This document shows, piece by piece, positions 8,961 to 18,278 of a DNA stretch of 64,000 bases (within the stretch, counting starts at the first letter, position 1; each line of letters begins with the position of its first letter). Below the pieces are notes generated by a model. That model saw only the letters and a program-made list of their open reading frames with translations, had not been told where the DNA came from and searched no databases. The stretch is from Bacteroidota bacterium. GTDB lineage: Bacteria; Bacteroidota; Ignavibacteria; Palsa-1295. The position numbers and the translations under genes are program-made. The stretch covers positions 1-64,000 of the forward strand of contig JAFDZW010000005.1 in the NCBI GenBank assembly GCA_018266755.1, given 5' to 3'.

Positions 8961-9695
8961 ATGGAGTGCTTCATTGTTACCCCCGAAGATATTGATCTCT
9001 CGCGCCGCGAACTTTCGCTGCAGGGCGACGAGGCCCGCCATGCTGCCAGATCGCTGAGAATGCGTGTGGGAGAGTCGTTCATGGCGACGGACCTATGTGG
9101 CTCCTGTTATCTGGCAACGATCAATAGGATTGATGACGTAGGAAAGCACGATATCGTCGTTCGTGCAACGATCGACGACGTGCTGCCAGAACATAGCGAG
9201 CCCACTATTTCCGTGGAGCTTATTCAGGGCATTCTCAATCAGCCTTCTAAGTTCGAGGAAATCATCGAACGATGCACCGAGATTGGCATTTGCGTGTTCA
9301 CCCCGATGGTGAGCGAGCGTGTCGAACGGGATAACGTAAAACGAGACCGGCTAGAAAAGCTTCTGCGGTCCTCTTGCAAGCAGGCCCATCGTGCTCGTAT
9401 GCCGTTGTTGCAGCGCACCCAATCATTCGACGAGGCACTGGAAGCTGCGAATAGGGCCGGAAAGGTGATTATTCTTCTGCATGAAGGGGCCGAACTCTCG
9501 AAATCGATTCGCAGTGCGCTGGGAGCGAGCTCAGGTAGCCAGTTAGCTCTTGTCATTGGGCCGGAAGGCGGCTTTAGCGAAGCGGAAGTGAAACGGGCAG
9601 TTTCGAAGTTCGGCGCGTTCGTTGCCTCACTCGGTCCCAGACGACTTCGCGCTGAGACTGCCGCATTCACCGCTTCGGCAATAGCCCTTGTATAA
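8961..9695 (+). CDS. rsmE: 16S rRNA (uracil1498-N3)-methyltransferase RsmE
   Basis: 244 residues, typical length. RsmE methylates N3 of U1498 in 16S rRNA of the 30S subunit, using SAM. An N-terminal PUA-like part contains GDEARHAARSLRMRVG. The C-terminal SPOUT knot carries the signature IGPEGGFSEAEV near 200-211 and LGPRRLRAETA just after. It begins 3 bp after the upstream stop in the same operon. Confidence 0.95.
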   Translation: MECFIVTPEDIDLSRRELSLQGDEARHAARSLRMRVGESFMATDLCGSCYLATINRIDDVGKHDIVVRATIDDVLPEHSEPTISVELIQGILNQPSKFEEIIERCTEIGICVFTPMVSERVERDNVKRDRLEKLLRSSCKQAHRARMPLLQRTQSFDEALEAANRAGKVIILLHEGAELSKSIRSALGASSGSQLALVIGPEGGFSEAEVKRAVSKFGAFVASLGPRRLRAETAAFTASAIALV

Positions 9696-9701
9696 TCAGA
9701 A

Positions 9702-10616
9702 ATGAAGCGTTTCATATTCATCGGTGCATTGTTTTTCACGCTGGTTCACAGCGCATTTGGCTTTGGGGTTGCTGATTCCTCAGTAGCACCGACTCCGGAT
9801 AGTCTACACAGCATTGCCCCGATCCGGGTGTTGGGACGGCCAGGGCCGCTCGACTGGGTCACAAACTTGCCGGGGGATTGGTGGCGTTGGGGGAAACAGA
9901 CATTTACCGTCAAGCAGTTGCCGGTAGTTGCCGGACTCACCGCGATTACGGCGGCAACGATCCTGACCGATTACGACTCGTGGCAAGCGACGAAGAAGCC
10001 TTACGATCACAATTCTACCTTCCACAAGATCAATGACGTTACCGCCTATCTCGGCGATGGTAAGGTACAGTTCGGTATCGCTGCCGTCTATGCTGCATAC
10101 GGATTTGCCTTTAACGATGATAAAGCGATCAGGACCGCAAGTCAAACCGTAGAAGTGATCCTTGCCTGCGGTGGCGTCGTGCAATTGCTCAAGCACGTTA
10201 CCGGGCGCGAAAGTCCATTCGTTGCGACGACACCAACGGGTGCGTGGCGCTTTTTTCCGAATCAGATCGACTACGCGAAGCACGTTCCGCACTACGACGC
10301 GTTTCCATCCGGTCATATTGCAACTGCAACGGCAACGCTGACGGTTATCATAGAGAACTACCCTGACCAGAAATGGATACCGTATGTCGGATATCCGATC
10401 CTTGCAGGAGTTGCAACTGGGCTTGTAGCGACGAGTATCCACTGGTGGAGCGATATTCCGCTTGGCGTAGCGCTTGGCTATAGCTTCGGGCGTCTTGTGG
10501 CGCATCCCGAATCGTCGGTTGCCGAGGCAGAGAAGCCCGGGACGCCAAAGACCGATCTCGGCATGTCGGTACGTGCCGATGGAAGCCCCGCGCTCGCTCT
10601 GACGGTGCGGTGGTAG
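9702..10616 (+). CDS. PAP2-superfamily membrane protein with incomplete active site
   Basis: 304 residues with an N-terminal signal-like segment (residues 1-22) and several hydrophobic stretches. It belongs to the PAP2/type 2 phosphatidic acid phosphatase fold: PSGH at about 203 and HWWSD with His ~247. The usual phosphate-binding arginines are changed. Motif 1 (K-x6-R-P) reads K164-HVTGRE-S-P, and the Arg six residues before His247 in motif 3 is Leu. A dephosphorylating role on lipid phosphates (undecaprenyl-PP or phosphatidate) is therefore doubtful although the fold is clear. It follows rsmE by 6 bp and is probably the last gene of that operon. Confidence 0.85.
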   Translation: MKRFIFIGALFFTLVHSAFGFGVADSSVAPTPDSLHSIAPIRVLGRPGPLDWVTNLPGDWWRWGKQTFTVKQLPVVAGLTAITAATILTDYDSWQATKKPYDHNSTFHKINDVTAYLGDGKVQFGIAAVYAAYGFAFNDDKAIRTASQTVEVILACGGVVQLLKHVTGRESPFVATTPTGAWRFFPNQIDYAKHVPHYDAFPSGHIATATATLTVIIENYPDQKWIPYVGYPILAGVATGLVATSIHWWSDIPLGVALGYSFGRLVAHPESSVAEAEKPGTPKTDLGMSVRADGSPALALTVRW

Positions 10617-10625
10617 TTTTCTTCG

Positions 10626-10633
10626 TAAATTTG
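10626..10633 (+). promoter_or_regulatory. TAnnTTTG promoter-like element before oppF
   Basis: TAAATTTG in the context CGTAAATTTG, ten bases past the PAP2 stop and 47 bp before the ATG at 10681. No good -33 TTTG is seen; the expected region lies inside the PAP2 gene. Confidence 0.45.
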
Positions 10634-10680
10634 AGGGTTACGGTATTTCAACGGATTCATTTAATTCGATCAAGTATACA

Positions 10681-11688
10681 ATGTCGGACATCCTGCTGGA
10701 AGTGAACGGGCTCAAAAAGTACTTCCCGATCAAGAAGGGAGTGTTCTCTAAGACGGTAGGGCACGTCAAAGCCGTGGACGATGTGTCGTTCACGATTCGC
10801 AAAGGCGAAACCCTTGGTCTCGTCGGTGAATCCGGTTGCGGGAAGACGACGACCGGTCGTTGCATTCTTCGCTTGATCGAGCCAACGGCAGGCTCCGTAA
10901 AGTTCGAGGGGGAAGAGGTCACGACGATGACGGCGAACCGGTTGCGTGAGATGCGCCGTCAGATGCAAATCATTTTTCAGGACCCATATTCTTCGCTTAA
11001 TCCCCGCATCACGGTCGGTGGCATGCTGACGGAAATACTAAAGGTCCATGGACTTCGTAAAACAGATGCCGAGATTAAGGATCGCGTTGACGAGTTGCTT
11101 GACCTCGTCGGATTAAGTCCTTTGCATGCAAGACGTTATCCGCACGAATTTTCGGGTGGCCAACGCCAGCGAATTGGTATCGCCCGCGCACTCTCAGTAG
11201 AGCCGAAGTTCATCGTGTGTGACGAGCCGGTAAGCGCACTCGATGTGTCCATTCAGTCGCAGGTGCTTAACCTGCTCATGGATTTGCAAGAGAAGTTTGG
11301 CCTGACGTACCTATTCATTGCTCACGACCTTTCTGTCGTAAAGCACATCTCGAACCGAGTCGCTGTCATGTATCTCGGAGAGGTGATCGAAGTATCCGAC
11401 TACAAGACGCTGTATTCCGAACCAAAGGCGCCATACACGCAGGCATTATTGTCCGCTGTGCCAGTAGCCAATCCGCGTTTCGAACGCGAACGTATTGTGC
11501 TCACCGGTGATGTTCCGAGCCCCGCGAACACGCCAAGCGGCTGTTACTTCCATCCGCGTTGCCCGAAGGTGATGCCTGAATGCAGGGATATACATCCCGT
11601 TCTTTCAACCGATGCGGATGGCCATACGGTACGGTGCCTGATCTATCCCGATAGTTTTCCGAAGACCTCACAGGCGAAAGCGGCGTAA
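10681..11688 (+). CDS. Oligopeptide/dipeptide ABC transporter ATP-binding protein (OppF/DppF type)
   Basis: 335 residues. Walker [11 protein letters not shown] at 49-58, ABC signature FSGGQRQR near 157, Walker B ending in [12 protein letters not shown]. The C-terminal oligopeptide-transporter extension is present ([14 protein letters not shown]), which is specific to OppD/F-DppD/F subunits. It would energise uptake of peptides through a partner permease. No OppB, C, D or A gene is next to it, so its permease must be elsewhere. The next gene, pgsA, starts 39 bp downstream. Confidence 0.93.
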   Translation: MSDILLEVNGLKKYFPIKKGVFSKTVGHVKAVDDVSFTIRKGETLGLVGESGCGKTTTGRCILRLIEPTAGSVKFEGEEVTTMTANRLREMRRQMQIIFQDPYSSLNPRITVGGMLTEILKVHGLRKTDAEIKDRVDELLDLVGLSPLHARRYPHEFSGGQRQRIGIARALSVEPKFIVCDEPVSALDVSIQSQVLNLLMDLQEKFGLTYLFIAHDLSVVKHISNRVAVMYLGEVIEVSDYKTLYSEPKAPYTQALLSAVPVANPRFERERIVLTGDVPSPANTPSGCYFHPRCPKVMPECRDIHPVLSTDADGHTVRCLIYPDSFPKTSQAKAA

Positions 11689-11727
11689 GCTGCGATCCGG
11701 CGCCGCTGGGGTTTCGTCATCACCACC

Positions 11728-12282
11728 ATGACCGACCGTCCGCTGCTTCGGGCTTCCGGAACGATCCTGACGCTTTCGAATAGCATCAGCTTTTTCCGTG
11801 CACTCCTGTCTATCCCTACGGTGCTCACCTTTCTCGGTGGGCAGTATACTGTAACGTGCATATTGATGGCCGTAGCATATCTAAGCGATATTGCCGACGG
11901 CTATGTCGCGAGAAAAACAAATACGATCAGCGAATTTGGTAAAGCGATCGACCCGATTGCCGATAAGATATTCGTGATCTCGCTTGTACTCGCGATGGTC
12001 ACCCGTGAGCTGATTCCAGGTTTCCTTGTCGCCATTATTATCGCGAAAGATGTGCTTACCATGATCGGGGCCGTGCTCGTGCGCAAACAGTTTGCTGCGA
12101 TTCCGCCGTCAAACTACTGGGGCAAATCCGCAATCCTCGTGACCATCATCTTCCTTTTTCTGGCTGTGGCCGGAGTTTCGGGGCAGGTTTTGGTGTTTGG
12201 TTGGTTTCTGGCCGCGAGCCTGCTCATTGTTTCGTTCATGATCTATATCGCACGAGCCTGGGCATTGTTGCGCCGAACGTGA
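11728..12282 (+). CDS. pgsA: CDP-alcohol phosphatidyltransferase, probably phosphatidylglycerophosphate synthase
   Basis: 184 residues, near the PgsA norm. Complete CDP-alcohol phosphotransferase motif: D54, D57-G58-x2-A61-R62-x8-G71-x3-D75-x3-D79. Several transmembrane helices flank it. The family condenses CDP-diacylglycerol with glycerol-3-phosphate, the committed step to phosphatidylglycerol and cardiolipin in the inner membrane. PgsA is favoured over PssA by length and the DPIADK form, but other acceptors cannot be excluded. It ends 6 bp before ftsY. Confidence 0.85.
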   Translation: MTDRPLLRASGTILTLSNSISFFRALLSIPTVLTFLGGQYTVTCILMAVAYLSDIADGYVARKTNTISEFGKAIDPIADKIFVISLVLAMVTRELIPGFLVAIIIAKDVLTMIGAVLVRKQFAAIPPSNYWGKSAILVTIIFLFLAVAGVSGQVLVFGWFLAASLLIVSFMIYIARAWALLRRT

Positions 12283-12288
12283 TCACAC

Positions 12289-13287
12289 ATGGGATTCTTC
12301 GATAAATTCAAGCTCTCTCGACTCAAAGAAGGACTTGCGAAAACGCAGGAGACCTTCGTGCGCAAGATCACGAGGATCCTGCACCGCAGTCGCAAGATCG
12401 ACGCGGAGTTGATGGCGGAGATCGAAGAGACATTGCTGCTGGCCGATGTCGGCATGATGACCACCGAGCAGATCATGGAAGGCCTTCAGGAGACGATGGC
12501 CCGCATGAAATGGTCCGATGCCTCCGAACTCCGGGACGAACTTCGCAAACAAATCACCGATGCGCTCACACATCAAGGTGCGTATCGGATGCCGGAAGAC
12601 CCATTTGCACTCCCGGCAACGAAGAAACCATTTATCGTAATGGTCGTCGGTGTCAATGGAGTGGGGAAGACAACGACTATCGGCAAGCTCGCACATAACT
12701 ATCGTAACGCTGGGATGAAAGTCTTGATCGGCGCCGCCGATACGTTCCGAGCCGCTGCGAACTCTCAGCTCGAAGTATGGGCCGAACGTGCGGGTGTAGA
12801 GATTATTCAGCAGCACCATGGCGCTGACCCTTCTGCTGTCGCATACGATACACTCCAGGCAGCGATCGCCCGTGATGCCGACCTCGTGTTGATCGATACT
12901 GCCGGCCGCCTGCATAACAAGGCCCATCTGATGCAAGAGCTTGAGAAGATGACTCGTGTCATGCGGAAGCTCATTCCGGATGCTCCGCATGAAGTACTCC
13001 TGGCCCTCGATGCAACGACCGGTCAGAACGCACTTCAACAAGCCAAAGAGTTTTCAAAAGTCGCACCGATCACAGGTCTTATTCTCACGAAACTTGACGG
13101 TACTGCAAAAGGTGGGGTTGTGATCGCACTTGCGAACGAGATGAAAATACCAGTCAAGTTTATCGGTGTTGGGGAGCGTATCGACGATTTACAGCCGTTC
13201 GATCCGAATGAATTTGCGAAAGCACTCTTTGGCGATGAGTCGTTCCAGGGTGAATCCTACACGGTCGAAGAAGAGGTGAAGGCCTAA
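12289..13287 (+). CDS. ftsY: Signal recognition particle receptor FtsY
   Basis: 332 residues. SRP receptor GTPase that docks ribosome-SRP complexes at the inner membrane. It has an N-domain (residues 1-~100; short, without the long acidic A region of E. coli), then the G-domain: GVNGVGKTTT at 121-130, DTFRAAA near 150, DTAGR near 204, TKLDGTAKGG near 263. The C-terminal GVGE-DDLQPF segment is typical of FtsY. It lies 6 bp after pgsA and 3 bp before mutL. Confidence 0.97.
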   Translation: MGFFDKFKLSRLKEGLAKTQETFVRKITRILHRSRKIDAELMAEIEETLLLADVGMMTTEQIMEGLQETMARMKWSDASELRDELRKQITDALTHQGAYRMPEDPFALPATKKPFIVMVVGVNGVGKTTTIGKLAHNYRNAGMKVLIGAADTFRAAANSQLEVWAERAGVEIIQQHHGADPSAVAYDTLQAAIARDADLVLIDTAGRLHNKAHLMQELEKMTRVMRKLIPDAPHEVLLALDATTGQNALQQAKEFSKVAPITGLILTKLDGTAKGGVVIALANEMKIPVKFIGVGERIDDLQPFDPNEFAKALFGDESFQGESYTVEEEVKA

Positions 13288-13290
13288 CGC

Positions 13291-15207
13291 ATGGCGACCA
13301 TCCACAAACTCACGCCGACGTTAGCGCAGAAGATCGCGGCCGGTGAGGTAGTGACCCGGCCTGAATCCGTCGTGAAAGAACTTGTCGAGAATTCTCTCGA
13401 TAGCGGTGCACAGACGGTAACCGTGGTGATCAAACAGGCAGGTCGCACACTGATTCAGGTGATTGACGATGGCTGTGGCATGTCGAGGGAAGATGCCGAA
13501 CTCTCGATCGAACGTCATGCCACTAGTAAACTCAGCGAGATTGACGATCTCGAATCCTTGAAAACGTATGGATTCCGCGGCGAAGCACTTGCTGCGATCG
13601 CGTCCGTCTCTCAGTTCGAGATGCGAACTCGTCGACGCGAAGACGAACTCGGAACATTCGTTCGGGTCGAGGGAAGCATAAAACGGGAGGTACGCTCCGA
13701 GGCATGCGACGAAGGCACGACGATCTCCATCCGAAATCTTTTCTTTAACGTCCCCGCCCGTCGCAAATTTTTGAAAAGCGAAGCAACGGAGTTCAAGCAC
13801 ATCATCGACACTGTTACACGCGCGGCGCTCTCGAATCCTGGTGTCCGATTCGTTCTTGTAAGCGATCACGATTGCGTATTCGATCTTCCGGCGTTTCGTC
13901 CGTTGCCCGAACGTGTCGAACAGATCTTCGGCTCGAAGCTTCGTTCGGCACTGATCGCCGTTGAAAGTGTCACGCCCAGCTTCCATTTGCATGGTTTTGT
14001 CAGTGCACCGGGCTTTGTCAAGCGCGTGCGGTCGGAACAGTTCTTTTTCGTGAATAACCGTCCCGTTCATTCATCGCGCGGACTTGCCTTCGCTGTATCG
14101 AATGCATACGAGCATCTTGTGGAGAAAGGCGCATTCCCATCGTGTTTTCTCTATATAGATATTGATCCGGCCAAGGTGGATGTGAACGTCCATCCTCAGA
14201 AGCTCGAGATCAAATTCGATGATGAACGCTCCATCGTTGATGAGATCCGTCGATCACTTTCCGATGCGCTGCAGCGCGCAACGCGCCTGAGTGCAACCGA
14301 GGGGGCAATGTCGCCAGAGATGACGATGCCGGCGAATGTGAATCAGACCGATGCAGCACGGTTACGTTTCCCTGAGTATGGCTCTGCGCCGCTCATGCGC
14401 TCAGGCCGTGATAGTGCTGTAGCGACGAAGCCGCCGGTTCCGAATAACGGGTTGGGGACGGTCGACCGCCTCTTCGGCAAAGGTACACAAGATCTCTTCG
14501 GAACGACAACATCTCGGCTTGTACCGAGCCCACAGACGACTGAAGGCGAACCGGAATTATCCCCCACCACGTCGGCAGCGGAACGCCGTGCGATTACGGC
14601 GGAAGCGCTTGCCGAAAAGCCGGTACTCTGGCAGATGCACAATAAGTACATCTTTAGCCAGATCAAATCCGGAATTATGATTGTCGATCAGCACGTCGCG
14701 CACGAGCGTATTCTGTACGAGCGTATTCTGCATTCACTCGAATCGGGTTCGGCTGGCTCGCAGGAACTGCTGTTTCCGCAGCCTGTCGAATTGTTACCGC
14801 GCGAGATCGCTATGATTCGTGAATTGCAAGAACCGCTGACCGGGATCGGATTTCATATCCGTCTCTTCGGTGGAACATCGGTTGTGATCGATGCGGTACC
14901 GACGGATGTTAAAAGCGGCTCCGAGGCAACCATCCTCCACGAAATGCTCGAATCCTACGACGAATACGAACGTCTTGGTACGTTCTCGTCTCGTGAGGCG
15001 CTCGCGGCAAGTTTTGCGTGCCGGGCAGCGATCAAATCGGGTGATAAACTCTCCCAGGAAGAGATGCATTCGTTGATCGAACAGTTGTTTCAAACACGCA
15101 TGCCGTACGTTTGCCCTCACGGTCGGCCCATCGTGATCAAATTGGCACTGGATGAACTCGATCGCCGATTTGGACGAACCCCAGTTGCACTCAAAACAGA
15201 GAACTGA
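13291..15207 (+). CDS. mutL: DNA mismatch repair protein MutL
   Basis: 638 residues. The GHKL ATPase N-domain has KELVENSLDSGA near 27-40, DDGCGM near 60 and GFRGEAL near 94-100. A low-complexity linker spans about 330-430. The C-domain carries D466-Q-H-V-A-H-E472...E477, the DQHA(x)2E(x)4E metal endonuclease motif with Ala changed to Val, and the partner motif CPHGRP near the end. It is therefore an endonuclease-type MutL that nicks DNA itself, as in bacteria without MutH. The start is 3 bp after ftsY, and the stop codon TGA shares a base with the ATG of the next gene (TGATG). Confidence 0.97.
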   Translation: MATIHKLTPTLAQKIAAGEVVTRPESVVKELVENSLDSGAQTVTVVIKQAGRTLIQVIDDGCGMSREDAELSIERHATSKLSEIDDLESLKTYGFRGEALAAIASVSQFEMRTRRREDELGTFVRVEGSIKREVRSEACDEGTTISIRNLFFNVPARRKFLKSEATEFKHIIDTVTRAALSNPGVRFVLVSDHDCVFDLPAFRPLPERVEQIFGSKLRSALIAVESVTPSFHLHGFVSAPGFVKRVRSEQFFFVNNRPVHSSRGLAFAVSNAYEHLVEKGAFPSCFLYIDIDPAKVDVNVHPQKLEIKFDDERSIVDEIRRSLSDALQRATRLSATEGAMSPEMTMPANVNQTDAARLRFPEYGSAPLMRSGRDSAVATKPPVPNNGLGTVDRLFGKGTQDLFGTTTSRLVPSPQTTEGEPELSPTTSAAERRAITAEALAEKPVLWQMHNKYIFSQIKSGIMIVDQHVAHERILYERILHSLESGSAGSQELLFPQPVELLPREIAMIRELQEPLTGIGFHIRLFGGTSVVIDAVPTDVKSGSEATILHEMLESYDEYERLGTFSSREALAASFACRAAIKSGDKLSQEEMHSLIEQLFQTRMPYVCPHGRPIVIKLALDELDRRFGRTPVALKTEN

Positions 15208-16301
15208 TGAGACTCAGGATTGCAGCACTGCTTCTGTTTCTTCTTCCACTGTCCGCCTGCAAACAGCATCCATCGACCCGTCCGCAGCGAAAGAATATTG
15301 TCGAAACCGTCTATGCATCCGGGACGATCAACCCAGAGAACGAGTATACGGTCTACTCGCTCGTGAGCGGTACGATCGTGAGAAAGCTCGTACACGATGG
15401 CGATTCTGTGTCGAAAGGGCAAGTAATCTACATTGTCCGAAACGAAGCACAGAGCGCGCTCTACGATGCGGCTAAACAAGCATTCGAGACGGCACAGCTA
15501 AATTCGTCAGAGACATCTCCGATCATTGCAGACCTGCGCCTGACGATGCTCAATACCGAATCGAAATTCCGCACCGATTCGCTTCAGTATATCCGTTCCA
15601 AACGTTTGCTCGATAGTGGGGCGATCACACAATCTCAGTTCGACGATATGTCGACGCTGTATACGCTTTCGTTGAATGCAAAACGCTCGGCCGAACAACG
15701 TTATCGCTCAACCGTCCGTGATCTTGCCGTAGCAGCAGCAAACGCAAAGAGCCAATTAGCTGCGGCTGAGAACGATCTCGAAAACTTTTCGATCAGAAGT
15801 GACGCGGACGGTGCAGTATTCCAGACAATGAAAGAACTTGGGGAGGCGGTACGTGTGAGCGAACCCGTTGCGATCCTTGGTGAACGCACCAAGCGAACGA
15901 TCCGGCTTGCTGTAGACCAACAGGATGTCGACCGAGTAGAGGTTGGCGCACAGGTACTGTTGAAATCGGATATCACCGGGGCTTCAATCTATGAAGGCAA
16001 GATTGTGAAAGTATATCCTGTGATGAACGTTGCAGACCAGACCTTTCGGGTAGACGCTGAATTCACCGGAACAATCCCGACCTCGTTCGTACATTCGAGC
16101 GTCGAAGCCAATATTGTTATCCAGAAAAAGCCGAATGCACTTGTGATTCCGCGGTCGCTACTGCTTCCCGGCGACAGTGTCCTTGTTGTTAGCGACAGTA
16201 AAAACAAAGCCGTAAAGGTAACGACAGGGATACTGACGCTTGACGACGCGGAGATCCTTTCCGGTTTGGATGAGAACGCGATACTCGCAGAACCGAAATA
16301 A
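15207..16301 (+). CDS. Efflux periplasmic adaptor (membrane-fusion) lipoprotein
   Basis: 364 residues. A signal peptide with lipobox LSAC places the lipidated Cys at 18. Biotinyl-lipoyl-like half motifs (VSGTIVRKLVHDGDSVSKGQ near 50-70), a long helical hairpin (about 95-190, with AAAANAKSQLAAAENDLENF), then a second lipoyl half (IRSDADGAVFQ...GEAV) and a beta-barrel domain follow. This is the MacA/HlyD family, linking an inner-membrane ABC pump to an outer-membrane channel. The permease and ATPase follow directly, so the three form one exporter; no TolC-type channel is adjacent. Confidence 0.92.
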   Translation: MRLRIAALLLFLLPLSACKQHPSTRPQRKNIVETVYASGTINPENEYTVYSLVSGTIVRKLVHDGDSVSKGQVIYIVRNEAQSALYDAAKQAFETAQLNSSETSPIIADLRLTMLNTESKFRTDSLQYIRSKRLLDSGAITQSQFDDMSTLYTLSLNAKRSAEQRYRSTVRDLAVAAANAKSQLAAAENDLENFSIRSDADGAVFQTMKELGEAVRVSEPVAILGERTKRTIRLAVDQQDVDRVEVGAQVLLKSDITGASIYEGKIVKVYPVMNVADQTFRVDAEFTGTIPTSFVHSSVEANIVIQKKPNALVIPRSLLLPGDSVLVVSDSKNKAVKVTTGILTLDDAEILSGLDENAILAEPK

Positions 16302-16313
16302 CCCATAGTTGTC

Positions 16314-17577
16314 ATGTCGCTCGCGATCAACATCGGCATCGCCCGCACACACCTACTTTCGCGCAAGCGGCAGTCACTTGTGGCAATGCTTGGCGTGACA
16401 TTCGGCATCGCGATGTTCATCCTGATGATCAGCTTCATGAAGGGGGGTAAATCAGTTCTTGGAGGACACTATGCTCTCCTCGACGCCTGATATTCATATA
16501 TATAACGACGTCACTACCGACTATTCGAAGTCGATCGCATCGGAATATTTTGCAAAGGATGAACATGATTTGATAATCGTTCGCCACCCGAAGCCCAAAC
16601 TGATTACGCTTAATTTGAAGAATGCGGAGGCAATTGTTGCGGACCTGAGACGCGATCCGAAAGTATTAGCAATCTCCCCTCAACTCAGCACACAGGTGTT
16701 TTATAATTACGGTCCTGTACAGATAAATGGATATATCAACGGTGTTGATATTTTGCAGGAGGATGCACTATACGGTCTCAAAGGGAAGATCGCAAGCGGC
16801 CGCCTCGAGAACTTACTGACAACCGATAAAGGGATACTGATGGGGCAAGGATTGGCGGATAAACTCAATGTTCGCCTGGGCGATCTTGTTACCCTTGCAA
16901 CACCGACCGGCACGTCGATGCGTTGTCGTATTGTCGGTACCTTCAAGATCGGCATCGGTGCCGTCGATAATGTGAAGAGTTATGTAAATACTGCAACCGT
17001 TCAACAACTGCTGGGGAAGGATCGGAGCTATATTACCGATATTAACATAAAGCTCCGTGACATCAATCAAGCACGACCGATGGCAGGTATTTATGCACAG
17101 AAATACGGCTATAAGGCTGACGACTGGGAGACGACGAATTCATCGGTGACTGCCTCGAATCTTGTTCGCGATATTCTCACGATCGTTGTAAGTGCGACGA
17201 TGCTAATCGTTGCGGGCTTTGGGATTTACAACATTATGAATATGACGATCGCAAACAAAATGAAAGATATTGCGATCTTAAAGGCGGAGGGTTTTGCGCG
17301 CAGAGACATTGTCCAGATTTTTCTGACGCAATCCCTTGTCATCGGCGTGCTGGGTGCACTTACAGGAATAGTGCTTGGTTTTTCGCTCTCGTTCGCGCTT
17401 TCGCGCGTCCCTTTTCCAAAGAATGAGTTCTTGGGCTTGAAGTATTTTCCAGTGGTCTTCCGCGCTTGGTACTATGGCTTCGGGATGCTCTTTGGGGTAA
17501 TCACCACATTTGCAGCCGGAGTGCTTCCGTCATTTAAGGCATCGCGAGTCGATCCGGTAGCCATATTGCGAGGCTAA
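16314..17577 (+). CDS. FtsX/MacB-type ABC permease, interrupted by a +1 frameshift as read
   Basis: The normal family N-terminus is encoded from ATG 16314 (MSLAINIGIART, then a membrane helix with GIAMFILMISFMKG), but that frame stops at 16488-16490. The remaining protein reads on in the other frame from about 16448 (QFLEDTMLSSTPDIHIYND). The junction is a run of six G at 16442-16447; with five G the frame joins as FMKGVNQFLEDTML, exactly as expected for the family. The rest shows a periplasmic core domain and three C-terminal helices (about 17190-17570), ending in SRVDPVAILRG. With the adaptor upstream and the ATPase 4 bp downstream it forms a MacAB/Lol-like exporter. A sequencing or assembly error is the simplest explanation; a true mutation or programmed shift is possible. 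Confidence 0.88.
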
Positions 17578-17581
17578 GCCT

Positions 17582-18265
17582 ATGGGAGAGATTCTATCTG
17601 CAACGAACCTTAACAAGTACTTCCGCGAGGGAGAGGAATTCCATGTGCTCAAGGATGTCTCTGTTCGCATCAATCAAGGTGAGTTTGCAACAATCATCGG
17701 TAAGTCGGGTAGTGGGAAATCCTCGTTGCTCTATTTGCTCTCTACGCTCGATACCTCGTATGAGGGCGAGATTGTTATCAACCGCACCAGGGTTACCGGT
17801 CTTACACAGAACGAACTTGCCCATTTTCGTAACGAGCACATCGGCTTTGTCTTTCAATTCCATTTTTTACTGCCGGAATTTACGGCGCTGGAAAATGTGA
17901 TGCTCCCCGCAGAGAAGCTCGGGCGGTATTCGAAATCGGAGATCAAAGAGCGTGCGATGGAGAAACTTCGCGCTGTCGATATGGATTCATTTGCCGGAAA
18001 ACTTTCGAGCAAACTCTCCGGAGGTCAGCAGCAACGCGTGGCGATCGCACGTGCGCTCATTAATGACCCGATGATCATTATGGCCGACGAACCTACCGGG
18101 AATCTGGATTCTGCCAATACGCAGATCGTGTTCAATATCTTCAGCGAGCTCTCACGCGAAAGTGGCAATACGATCATTGCAGTCACGCATGACCCGGATT
18201 TCGCGACACGCTCCGACCGTCGGATCGAACTTGTCGATGGTAGGATCGTCGATCAGGAATCGTAA
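17582..18265 (+). CDS. ABC transporter ATPase, MacB/LolD family
   Basis: 227 residues, the usual size for a stand-alone LolD/MacB-type ATPase. Walker A GKSGSGKSSL at 40-49, signature LSGGQQQR near 144, Walker B with IIMADEPTGNLDS, H-loop VTHD. It powers the FtsX-like permease just upstream (gap 4 bp) in a mechanotransmission-type exporter. Substrate unknown: lipoproteins, antibiotics or peptides are all handled by relatives. Confidence 0.93.
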   Translation: MGEILSATNLNKYFREGEEFHVLKDVSVRINQGEFATIIGKSGSGKSSLLYLLSTLDTSYEGEIVINRTRVTGLTQNELAHFRNEHIGFVFQFHFLLPEFTALENVMLPAEKLGRYSKSEIKERAMEKLRAVDMDSFAGKLSSKLSGGQQQRVAIARALINDPMIIMADEPTGNLDSANTQIVFNIFSELSRESGNTIIAVTHDPDFATRSDRRIELVDGRIVDQES

Positions 18266-18278
18266 TGAACGAACGTGT

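Noticed and set aside
16459-17577. Reading the permease as a complete gene from the ATG at 16459
   Set aside because: It lacks the conserved first membrane helix, which is present just upstream in another frame across the G6 run.
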